Assembly: GCA_964628835.1 (NCBI GenBank)
Contig: CAZVME010000045.1
Coordinates: 1-26,721 of the forward strand
Direction of reading: 5' to 3'
DNA length: 26,721 bases
From: JAAGZL01 sp964628835
Lineage (GTDB): Bacteria > Pseudomonadota > Gammaproteobacteria > Chromatiales > Chromatiaceae
Below the pieces are notes generated by a model that saw only the letters and a list, made by a program, of their open reading frames with translations, ran no database searches and was not told the origin of the DNA. The translations under genes were made by a program, and so were the position numbers. Within the stretch, counting starts at the first letter, position 1, and each line of letters begins with the position of its first letter. This document shows positions 1 through 7,550 of the stretch, piece by piece.

Positions 1-7
1 TCTTTTT

Positions 8-22
8 GCGTTATTGTAACGC
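8..22. repeat. Perfect short inverted repeat beside the broken sir2 gene
   Basis: GCGTTA (8-13) and TAACGC (17-22) are perfect complements around a TTG centre. The dyad lies just outside the point where the Sir2 reading frame stops resembling its family, at about position 50. It could belong to the end of an inserted element or to a terminator. The window ends too soon to tell, and no T-tract follows on the minus strand. Confidence 0.35.
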
Positions 23-32
23 TAACAGGTGT

Positions 33-410
33 CTACGATACTAGGGGCTTGCCAATTTTCTGAAAGTGGCCATCAACGTTTGAGGTAAAGACAAATGGTG
101 CGCTATCTTTGGATGCACACCACTGTTTTAGTATCTCAAATCCTGAGTGCGGGTTGGTTGCCTGATACATCTGTAGTCTATGGCCGTAAAAACCCCAGGC
201 GCGTTCCGGATCGTTTTTAAACCAGACGGGATTTGCCAGATCGTAGAAGTTGATCCCCTCCTCCTTGAGCAACGGGTATGCCTTCCAAAAACCGGCATCA
301 CCCCTGAAGTCAGGCAGTCCAGAGTCCACACCCATACCCGCGCCTGCAGATAAAAATATCGTATCTGCGGCTTTGATAGCCTCTGCCGCCAACTCCAACA
401 CTTCCCTCAT
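33..410 (-). pseudogene. Truncated Sir2-family NAD-dependent protein deacylase
   Basis: The 125-residue product carries the N-terminal half of a sirtuin. It has the NAD-binding signature GAGMGVDSGLPDFRG near residues 23-37 and the TSNVDGHFQKIG stretch near 109-120, equivalent to the family's TQNxDxLH-type active-site segment. Family members are usually 230-280 residues and continue with the catalytic-His (HG) segment and a zinc-binding module. Here the frame gives KPLVS and a stop, so both are missing. I checked the other two minus-strand frames below position 50 and saw no sirtuin-like continuation, which points to an insertion or rearrangement rather than a single frameshift. The ATG at 408-410 lies 24 bp after the nudF stop, so the two were probably co-transcribed, linking NAD use and ADP-ribose turnover. 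I infer a non-functional remnant. The family call is firm. Confidence 0.65.
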
Positions 411-434
411 GCCTTTGTCTCTATATATTCTTGG

Positions 435-1043
435 TTAACTCTCAGGATTTTGCCAACTCTGGCGCAACTGTTCACGATTGAGGGCTAACCACTGTAGCGC
501 AATGATGGAGGCGGTGGAGTTGATACGTCCTGAAGCTATTCCCTGGATGGCTGCATCTGCGGACATAACCACCACTCGAATATCTTCACCTTCAGCATCC
601 AAACCGTGTATTCCATTTGCCTTACTGGAATCAACTCGCCCACAAAACAGATGGATACGCTCACTAGAGGTGCCGGGACTCACCAGAAAGTCACAGATTG
701 AAACCAGCTCAGCCACTTCACAGCCGGACTCCTCCATGGCCTCCTGGCGTGCCACCTGTTCCGGGGTGTTATCCCCTTCGATGATCCCTCCCACCACCTC
801 AAGTATCCAGGCGCCGGCTGCATCTTCCATGGCACCAATTCTGAACTGCTCCACCAATACAACTTCATCTCTCACCGGATCATAGGGAAGCAGGGATGCC
901 GCCTGATAACCCTCGATCCGTTCCCGCACCAGCTCTGCACTCATACCACCGGCAAACAGGCTGTGTTGCAGCCGGTACCGCTTCAGCGGCAAGAAGCCTT
1001 CCGCCATAGTCTCAGTGTGTAAGATTTTGTACTGGTATTTCAT
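435..1043 (-). CDS. nudF: ADP-ribose pyrophosphatase, Nudix family (NudF-like)
   Basis: NudF-type enzymes hydrolyse ADP-ribose to AMP and ribose 5-phosphate in the cytoplasm. The 202-residue protein has the family's N-terminal beta region, a Nudix box at about residues 86-108 and the downstream SPGTSSERIHLFCGRVD segment followed by HGLDAEGEDIRV, all typical of this subfamily. I chose the ATG at 1041-1043 (MKYQYKILH). An upstream in-frame TTG at 1070 would add nine residues, but no clear ribosome binding site supports either start. The Nudix box departs from GX5EX7REUXEEXGU: the first Glu position is Asn92 and the Arg of REU is Gln100, while the E101/E104/E105 acidic cluster remains. Activity is likely but altered metal binding is possible. 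The broken sir2 gene follows 24 bp downstream. Confidence 0.85.
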   Translation of the reverse strand: MKYQYKILHTETMAEGFLPLKRYRLQHSLFAGGMSAELVRERIEGYQAASLLPYDPVRDEVVLVEQFRIGAMEDAAGAWILEVVGGIIEGDNTPEQVARQEAMEESGCEVAELVSICDFLVSPGTSSERIHLFCGRVDSSKANGIHGLDAEGEDIRVVVMSADAAIQGIASGRINSTASIIALQWLALNREQLRQSWQNPES

Positions 1044-1140
1044 TCTTTGGCTGTCACCAATAGATAGCAATTCTGCCGGCCCTTATAGGTACAGTATATC
1101 TATTAACCCGGCACCAATCCTTATACAAAAACAGCAGGCA

Positions 1141-1175
1141 TAAAAAAACCCGTTTCCCTGTACAGGAAACGGGTT
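1141..1175 (-). terminator. Rho-independent terminator of sat
   Basis: The arms AACCCGTTTCC (1147-1157) and GGAAACGGGTT (1165-1175) pair perfectly over 11 bp around a 7-nt loop. Read on the minus strand, the hairpin runs into seven T residues (complement of A1142-A1148). It begins about 20 bp after the sat stop codon. Confidence 0.9.
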
Positions 1176-1196
1176 GTTATGAGTTATTGCTCTGGA

Positions 1197-2390
1197 CTAA
1201 TCCTTTTTGATGGTCTGATAGTAGTCCATCAGGATCTCAGCCACCTCAGGACGGGAGAACTCTGGAGGAGGTGCCATGCCCTGCCCCAGCATCTCGCGCA
1301 CCTTGGTGCCGGAAAGAAGTACGAAGTCATCCTTGGAGTGATCCGGTGCGTCGCGCATCATAACCACCCGGTTCAGACGCTTGGAGTATGCGGTGTGATC
1401 GGCATTGAATATCTCGATCTCCATTGCCCCTTCTGGCACCTCTTCGTCGAAGATGGTCTGGGCATCAAAGGCGCCGTAGTAGTCGCCAACACCAGCGTGG
1501 TCACGGCCGATGATGAAGTGGGTGGCACCCATGTTCTGTCTGAAGTAGGCGTGCAGCACGGCTTCGCGTGGGCCAGCATACAGCATGTCAAAACCATAAC
1601 CGCTGATAGATACGGTGTTTGGTGGGAAATAGAGTTCTGCCATCTTGCGGATAGCAGCATCACGCACTGGTGCAGGGATATCACCTGGCTTGAGCTTACC
1701 CAGCAGCATGTGGATGACTACGCCATCGGCTTCAATCCCGTCCATCGCCATCTTGCACAGCTCCTCATGGGCACGGTGCATTGGGTTACGGGTCTGGAAG
1801 GCGACAATCTTCTTCCAGCCACGCTCCATGATCTCGTTGCGGATTTCAACGGCGGTGCGGAAGGTATCTGGAAAATCATCCTGGAAGTAGCTGAAGTGAA
1901 GCACTTCGATAGGACCGGATACGGCCATGCGACCCTGACTGTTGAAGGCGGCTACACCCGGATGATCTACATCCAGAGTACCGTAAACCTTCTCGGTCAT
2001 CATCTGCATCTGATCGTCACTGACCTCTTCGATGGCGGTAATATCCATGATCGCCAGGACAGGGTTTCCTTCCATATTCGGGTCACGCAGGGCGATGCGC
2101 TTGACATCCTTGATCTCATCCACGCTTTCCAACAGGCAGAGAACCGGAACCGGGAAGAAGGAGCCATCAGACATCTGCATGCTCTGGGCACAACCCACGG
2201 CGTCGCCTACGGTCATAAAGCCCTTCAGCGGGGTGAAATATCCACCACCCATCATTACCGCATTACCGGCAGACTGAGAGCTGATTACTACTGATGGGAG
2301 AGACTCTGCCTCGCGCATCAATTCATGATGCTTCTCTGTGTCATAGACAAACAGTGGTGTCAGAGTATCGGAGCCGATTGGTTTGATCAT
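1197..2390 (-). CDS. sat: Sulfate adenylyltransferase (ATP sulfurylase), dissimilatory type
   Basis: ATP sulfurylase interconverts APS plus pyrophosphate and ATP plus sulfate. In sulfur oxidisers it runs in the ATP-forming direction after APS reductase. The 397-residue length and single-domain architecture match the dissimilatory Sat family, not the CysDN heterodimer. The catalytic signatures are QTRNPMHRAHE at residues 199-209 and GRDHAGVGDYYG at 295-306. The ATG at 2388-2390 is preceded by AAGGAGA with about 9 nt spacing, so the start is well supported. The gene stands alone, with its own terminator and a 357-bp upstream gap. aprBA and dsr genes, often linked in sulfur oxidisers, are not in the window. 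A reverse (sulfate-reducing) role cannot be excluded from this gene alone, but the gammaproteobacterial neighbours make oxidation more likely. Confidence 0.97.
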   Translation of the reverse strand: MIKPIGSDTLTPLFVYDTEKHHELMREAESLPSVVISSQSAGNAVMMGGGYFTPLKGFMTVGDAVGCAQSMQMSDGSFFPVPVLCLLESVDEIKDVKRIALRDPNMEGNPVLAIMDITAIEEVSDDQMQMMTEKVYGTLDVDHPGVAAFNSQGRMAVSGPIEVLHFSYFQDDFPDTFRTAVEIRNEIMERGWKKIVAFQTRNPMHRAHEELCKMAMDGIEADGVVIHMLLGKLKPGDIPAPVRDAAIRKMAELYFPPNTVSISGYGFDMLYAGPREAVLHAYFRQNMGATHFIIGRDHAGVGDYYGAFDAQTIFDEEVPEGAMEIEIFNADHTAYSKRLNRVVMMRDAPDHSKDDFVLLSGTKVREMLGQGMAPPPEFSRPEVAEILMDYYQTIKKD

Positions 2391-2747
2391 GAATTTTTAT
2401 CTCCTTCAAATCTCTTATCTATTCCGATTTCCACGACCGGTTTCTGCGATATTGGCCTGAAACTGTGGGTCGCAAAAGCATCACTCATCTTGATTGTTAA
2501 CTCAAGCTATCTGAACAATGCAGAATACCAAAAGTATTTGATATATTATCTATTTGTTTTAATTGAGTATTTTGTGAATAAACACATATAACGTATTGCT
2601 AATACAGCATAGCGTATCACAACAGGCTGCGCACCCACCCCTAAGATTTTATTATAGATACCATTACATTAATTATGGACTGGACCATTATTGGCCAAAC
2701 ATGGCAGGCACCATGTTCAACACCGGTGCCTGCCAAGCGGTTTTCGA
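2391..2747. other. AT-rich intergenic region carrying the sat leader
   Basis: This 357-bp stretch between sat and the ComEA-like gene has no convincing gene. The part nearest sat supplies its ribosome binding site. The middle (about 2500-2600) is strongly AT-rich and is the natural place for the sat promoter, but I could not pick an unambiguous -35/-10 pair. A 10-bp inverted repeat lies at its far end. Confidence 0.5.
2703..2734. repeat. Perfect 10-bp inverted repeat downstream of the ComEA-like gene
   Basis: GGCAGGCACC (2703-2712) pairs perfectly with GGTGCCTGCC (2725-2734) around a 12-nt loop. It lies 14 bp beyond the stop of the ComEA-like gene, where a terminator would be expected, but no T-run follows on the minus strand. 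A factor-independent terminator without a good U-tract or an mRNA-stabilising hairpin are both possible. Confidence 0.6.
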
Positions 2748-3023
2748 CTAGTTAGAGCCGGTTTCCAGGCTGATCTTATCCCGGTTGCGATCCAGGGTCT
2801 TTTTACCTATACCCTTAACCTGCATAAGCTGCTCCAGTGAACTGAACCTGCCATGCTGATTGCGGTAGGCAACTATGGCCTGGGCCTTGGACAAACCAAT
2901 ACCGTCCAGGCCCTTGGCCAGACTGTTGGCATCGGCGCTATTCAGATCGACGCTAGCCGCAGTTGCAAAGCCTGAGACAAACATAATGATGAGCAGTGTA
3001 AGAGTCCTTGTCAGACGTAACAT
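2748..3023 (-). CDS. Secreted ComEA-like helix-hairpin-helix protein
   Basis: This 91-residue protein has a signal peptide (residues 1-22, hydrophobic core ending ATA) followed by one helix-hairpin-helix domain opening with VDLNSAD and containing two GIG turns at about 41-43 and 71-73. That is the ComEA fold, a periplasmic double-stranded DNA-binding module used in DNA uptake in competent bacteria. The short form without the N-terminal domain of Bacillus ComEA is common in Proteobacteria. The ATG at 3021-3023 has a good AAGGAG 8 nt upstream. No other competence gene is nearby, so a role in transformation is inference from family membership. Confidence 0.85.
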   Translation of the reverse strand: MLRLTRTLTLLIIMFVSGFATAASVDLNSADANSLAKGLDGIGLSKAQAIVAYRNQHGRFSSLEQLMQVKGIGKKTLDRNRDKISLETGSN

Positions 3024-3062
3024 GTCTATTTCTCCTTAAAAAGTTATCTTTCCATGTTGTTA

Positions 3063-3101
3063 CCTGAGACCGATCTCAGGCAACGCATCCATCCAGGATG
3101 C
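3063..3101. repeat. Two adjacent hairpins between pyrF and the ComEA-like gene
   Basis: CCTGAGA (3063-3069) pairs with TCTCAGG (3074-3080), and immediately beside it GCATCC (3085-3090) pairs with GGATGC (3096-3101). They lie downstream of pyrF on the minus strand and may end the lapA-lapB-pyrF transcript. Neither has a T-tract, so the terminator reading is tentative. Confidence 0.4.
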
Positions 3102-3167
3102 AACAGACACACTAAGCTGCCGAACAGATCATGTCAATTGACCGGCCCGGAGTTGGACTAGTATTAC

Positions 3168-3872
3168 CTAAGAGATTTCAGATTGGATATCCCGCAGCGC
3201 CTGCAATGGGTCTTCAGCCCCGGTTATGGGACGCCCAATCACCAGGAAATCAGCTCCGTTCTGGATGGCATCGGCGGGGGTCATTACCCTTTTCTGATCA
3301 TCTTTCACCGCAGATGACGGCCTCACCCCCGGCGTTACCAGACGAAACTCACTGCTCACCAGGGGCCTCACCTGCTGCGCTTCCAGCGGTGAGCATACAA
3401 TCCCGTCCATACCCGAGTCGTCGGCCAGTTGCGCCAGACGCAGCACGTTTTCCGCCGGGCTGCCAGGATAACCAATCTCGGCAATGTCATCCTGACCCAG
3501 ACTGGTGAGAATGGTTACTGCAACCAGTAGGGGTGGCGCCTGCACCTGCTGCAGTCTGTCCCTGGCCGCCTCCATCATTCTGCGACCACCGGAGGCGTGT
3601 ACGTTGGTCATCCACACCCCCAGGTCGGCCGCTGCGGCGCAGGCGGCAGCCACGGTGTTTGGGATGTCATGGAATTTAAGATCCAGAAATATATCAAACC
3701 CCTTACCAACCAGCTGCTCCACAAATGCAGGCCCTAGCCGGGTGAACATCTCCTTGCCCACCTTCAAACGGCACAGTTCAGGATCGAGACCAGATACCAG
3801 CTCCATGGCAGCCCCGGACTCTGGGAAATCCAGCGCCACAATTACGCGTGGCCCAAGGTTGTTTTTTGTCAC
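3168..3872 (-). CDS. pyrF: Orotidine 5'-phosphate decarboxylase
   Basis: PyrF catalyses the last step of UMP synthesis, decarboxylating OMP. The 234-residue protein shows the family signature DLKFHDIPNT at residues 64-73, containing the catalytic Asp-Lys-Asp set. It also has the N-terminal IVALD strand, LVTPGVRP and the C-terminal phosphate-binding stretch ADFLVIGRPIT. The first codon is GTG (3870-3872) with an AAGGGGAT ribosome binding site upstream. No better ATG exists near the family's usual N-terminus. It follows lapB after a 29-bp gap, giving the lapA-lapB-pyrF order also known in enterobacteria. Confidence 0.97.
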   Translation of the reverse strand: MTKNNLGPRVIVALDFPESGAAMELVSGLDPELCRLKVGKEMFTRLGPAFVEQLVGKGFDIFLDLKFHDIPNTVAAACAAAADLGVWMTNVHASGGRRMMEAARDRLQQVQAPPLLVAVTILTSLGQDDIAEIGYPGSPAENVLRLAQLADDSGMDGIVCSPLEAQQVRPLVSSEFRLVTPGVRPSSAVKDDQKRVMTPADAIQNGADFLVIGRPITGAEDPLQALRDIQSEIS

Positions 3873-3901
3873 TGCAACTATCCCCTTACTTACTGATTAA
3901 T

Positions 3902-5068
3902 TCACGCTAATAGCTGAACCGGCTTGATACTGCTCCAGCTGTTGCAACTGGGACACTGCCAATGCATGGTCTTGGCATTAAAGCCGCAGGTATCACATTT
4001 GTAGGACGGACTCTCCGCCAGCAGCTTATCCAACAGCCGCCGCAGTAGCAGCAACATCTCGGATGACATTATGGAGTCATCATTTAGGTTTAACGAGACC
4101 AGGTGATGTAAACCACCCAGGCTGGGGTGGTCTGTTAAATACTCCTTGAGAAAGGCAACTGCCGACCTCTCGCCCTCCTCCTTCCTGATTATCTGGGTTA
4201 GTGTAACCGCCTCGATCAACCCCTTATTCCTGGTATAGAACTTAAACAGATACTCCCTGAATTTCTGCTCGGCGTTGGTAGCTTCATGGCACTCTCGCAG
4301 TAACGGAAGCACCACCGCCAGATATACCGGATTGGTCTCAGCTATCTTCTTAAAGATCCTGATGGCCGCTCTATAATTTCCTTTGGCCTTCTCCACCTCG
4401 CCCAAGAGGATTGCCGCTCGCGCCGAACCCCTATCGCAGGAACGGGCCCGATTAAGATACTCAGATGCATCAGCCGTATCCGCAGCTGCATACGCCTGCT
4501 CCGCAAGTTCACAGTAGTAGTGAGCGCACTGATTGTTAAGCCGCTCACCAGTAGCAGACTCAAGCTGAGCTGCAGTCTTGAGAGACTTGTCCCACTCCTT
4601 CTCCCGTTCATAGATCATTAACAGATTGACCAGCGCCTGCTCCCGGTGCAGGTTTGTTTCTGTCAACTCCTGAAACAGGCTCTCGGCCCGGTCGTATAAT
4701 CCTGCACGCATGTAGTCCTGCCCCAGCTCCAGCAGGGCCTGGGCCCGGTGATCAGGATTAAGCGTTGGTCTGGCAATGAGGTTTTGATGTATCCGAATGG
4801 CTCGATCTACTTCACCACGACGGCGGAACAAGTTGCCCAGGGCCAGGTGTGTTTCCACCGTGTCACTATCTACCTCCAGCATTTGAACAAAAACATCTAT
4901 CGCCTTGTCCGGTTGCTCATTCAGTAGGAAGTTGAGCCCCTTGTAGTAGTTAGGGTTGCGCTCAGAGTAGCGTAGCTTTCCTTTACTATCGCTGCGCTTT
5001 GCCGCCATCCAACCAGAGGCAGCAGCTACGGGCAACAGAAGCAACAGAAGCTCCATCATGGACAGCAT
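3902..5068 (-). CDS. lapB: LPS assembly regulatory protein LapB (YciM)
   Basis: LapB is an inner-membrane-anchored TPR protein that acts with FtsH to control LpxC levels and so lipopolysaccharide synthesis. The 388-residue product begins with one membrane segment (about residues 5-22), continues with TPR repeats over most of its length and ends in a rubredoxin-like metal site with C358, C361, C372 and C375. The length matches the family (about 389 residues in E. coli). Its ATG overlaps the lapA stop by one base (TAATG), implying translational coupling. Confidence 0.95.
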   Translation of the reverse strand: MLSMMELLLLLLPVAAASGWMAAKRSDSKGKLRYSERNPNYYKGLNFLLNEQPDKAIDVFVQMLEVDSDTVETHLALGNLFRRRGEVDRAIRIHQNLIARPTLNPDHRAQALLELGQDYMRAGLYDRAESLFQELTETNLHREQALVNLLMIYEREKEWDKSLKTAAQLESATGERLNNQCAHYYCELAEQAYAAADTADASEYLNRARSCDRGSARAAILLGEVEKAKGNYRAAIRIFKKIAETNPVYLAVVLPLLRECHEATNAEQKFREYLFKFYTRNKGLIEAVTLTQIIRKEEGERSAVAFLKEYLTDHPSLGGLHHLVSLNLNDDSIMSSEMLLLLRRLLDKLLAESPSYKCDTCGFNAKTMHWQCPSCNSWSSIKPVQLLA

Positions 5069-5352
5069 TACTCCTTGATAGGAACGGCCCGAAGGTTCTC
5101 AACCTCTTCCGCAACCACTTTGGATTTGCGGCGGAGTGATGCATTTTCCCGCTTGAGGCGAAGGATGGTTCCGGTGGCGGAAAACATACCCACAACGGCG
5201 CCAATAATCAGGGTGCCCATCAGAAGCAGGGAGAGTGGCAGATCCTGACTCCCAAAATAATAGTTGATGGTTACACTCTCGCCGTTATGTACAGCAAATG
5301 CCGCCCCAATTATTATTAAAACTAGTGTTATCAGCAGCTTAATTAAACGCAT
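5068..5352 (-). CDS. lapA: Lipopolysaccharide assembly protein LapA (YciS)
   Basis: This 94-residue protein has two membrane segments (about residues 4-22 and 42-64) and the YNYYFG-like INYYFGSQDLPLSLLL motif between them, followed by a charged helical tail. This is the DUF1049/LapA layout. LapA sits in the inner membrane and works with LapB in LPS homeostasis. The ATG at 5350-5352 has a GGAGA-type site upstream. It is the first gene of the lapA-lapB-pyrF cluster. ihfB, often upstream of lapA in other gammaproteobacteria, is replaced here by fliK. Confidence 0.93.
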   Translation of the reverse strand: MRLIKLLITLVLIIIGAAFAVHNGESVTINYYFGSQDLPLSLLLMGTLIIGAVVGMFSATGTILRLKRENASLRRKSKVVAEEVENLRAVPIKE

Positions 5353-5496
5353 GCCATCGTCTCCGAGATTATTAGCGTACAGACGCTATCATACTCGGTG
5401 TCTATCTCGCACCGCTAGGGGTAATTCCAAATCACCAGGGATTTTTATCTGATCTTGGAAGCTGGTTGGCTATTCACTAGGTGACAGGCATACGGG

Positions 5497-6579
5497 TCAG
5501 GCATAGTCATCCAGTAAACCCGAGCTGGTATAACGTTGAGTTACCTCCTCTTCCATGGGCAAGGCCTCTCCCTGCTCGGCCAGTAAATGGTCACCATGTC
5601 CAGATTGGTCCTGATGGGATAGCTCTGAGCGACGGCCATGATGCGCATGTTCCCGATGACTTACATCCACATTCACCAGTTGCAGATTACTCTCTGCCAT
5701 CATCTCGCGCAGGCGCGGCATAGCTGCTTCTAGTGCTTCTTTAACCACTCCATGCTGAGCAATAATGTTGACGCTGGCCTGGTCATTCTGCACCGAAAGC
5801 TGGACCTGGATCGGTCCCAGGTGCGGTGGAGTGATACGAATGGAGGCGGCCTGAACTCCCTTCCCCATCATCCACATGATGCGCTCACCCATGGCCTCAC
5901 CCCACCCCTGCTCACCCAACGGAGCGGTAATTGCCGGTGGTGATAGCGGGATGGCGCCACTGGTTTGAAAGTTCGACAACTGCGCCAAACCACTTATGGC
6001 GGAGTTTATGTTGGGGATGGATGTGGCTGCGGCATCACTACCAAGGGCCGCAGGGACCACCGCCTTGGGTATGAGGTCTGTTATCGGTAACTCACTCTTT
6101 ACCGCCGCCAGCAGTTCCTGAATCTGTTTACCGACCCCGTCACCACTGGGAGATATGGTTGCGCTAATCTGGCTACCAATGGCCTCAAGGGCGCGGGGCG
6201 ATGCATCTTTAAGCCGATTTGTGATTACGTTACCCAGTCCGGCAAGTGATGACGTAACCTGATCACCAAGCTTTTCTATCTGGGTAGCAGCAGCGGTAAG
6301 CTGGGTAAACAGTTCGCTATCGGGGGAAAATATTGCCGCAAGCGGCAAATCGCTGCCGGACTCGAGCATCTCCTCTATGCGTGCAAACTCCTCTCCAGAC
6401 AAAATCTTTTCTAGATTCGAAATAACCTCTGTCAGGAGGTTCTCATCAGCAAGGACATCCTTGAAAACCTTGTCACTGCCGCCTTCAGCGCAGCTACACA
6501 GTGGTATTTCAGCCACCGGACCTGATGCCTGGGTTGATTGAAGATCTGCACTTATCCCGGTTGGTAATGGGGTACTCAT
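5497..6579 (-). CDS. fliK: Flagellar hook-length control protein FliK
   Basis: FliK measures hook length and switches the flagellar export gate from hook to filament substrates. The 360-residue protein has a long, low-complexity, Ala/Ser-rich N-terminal half with little conservation. Its C-terminal hook domain (about residues 222-308) includes ITPPHLGPIQVQL at 249-261, the family's most conserved stretch, followed by a His-rich linker (about 308-332) and the ending SSGLLDDYA. The start ATG at 6577-6579 has AGGA just upstream. No other flagellar gene is in the window, whereas fliK usually sits with fliJ or fliL-M. Divergent FliK-like proteins with other roles exist, so the specific function is slightly less certain than the domain call. 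Confidence 0.88.
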   Translation of the reverse strand: MSTPLPTGISADLQSTQASGPVAEIPLCSCAEGGSDKVFKDVLADENLLTEVISNLEKILSGEEFARIEEMLESGSDLPLAAIFSPDSELFTQLTAAATQIEKLGDQVTSSLAGLGNVITNRLKDASPRALEAIGSQISATISPSGDGVGKQIQELLAAVKSELPITDLIPKAVVPAALGSDAAATSIPNINSAISGLAQLSNFQTSGAIPLSPPAITAPLGEQGWGEAMGERIMWMMGKGVQAASIRITPPHLGPIQVQLSVQNDQASVNIIAQHGVVKEALEAAMPRLREMMAESNLQLVNVDVSHREHAHHGRRSELSHQDQSGHGDHLLAEQGEALPMEEEVTQRYTSSGLLDDYA

Positions 6580-6633
6580 ATCCTGACCTCGACTGAAAAC
6601 AGTTTCTCTTGGTCAGTAATTTGCAAATCATGT

Positions 6634-6661
6634 GCCAGCCATTCAGAACAGGCCGGCTGGC
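6634..6661 (-). terminator. Possible terminator hairpin after dapB
   Basis: GCCAGCC (6634-6640) pairs perfectly with GGCTGGC (6655-6661) around a 14-nt loop, 14 bp downstream of the dapB stop on the minus strand. No T-run follows, so this is a weak call. Confidence 0.35.
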
Positions 6662-6674
6662 GTTGCGGACCGGG

Positions 6675-7478
6675 CTATCTCAGCCCTAGTACATCCTGCA
6701 TATCGTACAGACCGGCGCCCTTTTGCATGATCCATCCAGAGGCGCGTACCGCACCGTTGGCAAAGGTCATGCGGCTGGAGGCCTTATGCGTTATCTCGAT
6801 CCGCTCGCCGGTGGCTGCGAACAGTACGGTATGGTCTCCCACCACATCACCGGCCCGGATGGTCTCAAAGCCAATGGTCTTGCGGTCTCGCTCCCCGGTT
6901 ATGCCTTCGCGTCCATATACCGCACATTCCGATAGATCCCGCCCCAGGGCATCGGCCACCACTTCACCCATACGCAGGGCAGTACCGGAGGGGGCATCCA
7001 CCTTGTGACGGTGATGGGCCTCAATCACCTCAATATCCACACTATCCCCCAACACCCGCGCAGCGATGTCCAGCAGCTTGAAACAGAGATTTACGCCCAC
7101 ACTCATATTTGGGGCAAACATGATGCCGATATCGGCTGAAGCCTGCTTTAAGACATCCTTCTCCGCATCACTAAGGCCGGTGGTGCCGATTACGATCGCC
7201 TTGTCTTCCTCCCGGCAGATGGCCACATGCTGCATGGTGGCAGCAGGCGCGGTGAAATCTATCAACACATCAAACTGGTCCACCACCTGTTTCAGATCAT
7301 CGGTCAGAGTGACTCCCAGCTTGCCCAGGCCAGCCAGTTCGCCTGCATCGGCCCCCAGAAGGCTAGTGTCAGGGCGTTCGATGGCAGCTCCCAGTTCCAT
7401 TCCGTCGGCGTCATAGACAGCCTGTATCAGATTACGGCCCATGCGCCCGGCTGCACCAACAATTGCTATTCTTGCCAT
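6675..7478 (-). CDS. dapB: 4-hydroxy-tetrahydrodipicolinate reductase
   Basis: DapB reduces hydroxy-tetrahydrodipicolinate with NAD(P)H in the lysine/diaminopimelate pathway that feeds peptidoglycan synthesis. The 267-residue protein has the Rossmann nucleotide-binding motif GAAGRMGR at 8-15. Its substrate and catalytic signature EAHHRHKVDAPSGTA lies at 153-167, with the catalytic His and Lys. Length and layout are normal. The ATG at 7476-7478 is the only plausible start. The order dnaJ-dapB is common in gammaproteobacteria, and the 72-bp gap to dnaJ allows read-through. carAB, the usual next genes, are absent and fliK follows instead. Confidence 0.97.
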   Translation of the reverse strand: MARIAIVGAAGRMGRNLIQAVYDADGMELGAAIERPDTSLLGADAGELAGLGKLGVTLTDDLKQVVDQFDVLIDFTAPAATMQHVAICREEDKAIVIGTTGLSDAEKDVLKQASADIGIMFAPNMSVGVNLCFKLLDIAARVLGDSVDIEVIEAHHRHKVDAPSGTALRMGEVVADALGRDLSECAVYGREGITGERDRKTIGFETIRAGDVVGDHTVLFAATGERIEITHKASSRMTFANGAVRASGWIMQKGAGLYDMQDVLGLR

Positions 7479-7550
7479 GTCTAATATCCAGTTTTGATTC
7501 TGTTTATTCAGAAGGGGTCGGAGTCAACTTAAGAAATTGTGGACGGTCTG

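Noticed and set aside
1179..2294. Long open frame (371 codons) on the plus strand
   Set aside because: It lies entirely antisense to sat, whose catalytic motifs, ribosome binding site and terminator are all clear. It has no recognisable domain.
2325..2591. 88-codon plus-strand frame reaching into the sat upstream gap
   Set aside because: It starts inside antisense sat. The rest is AT-rich with no domain or ribosome binding site.
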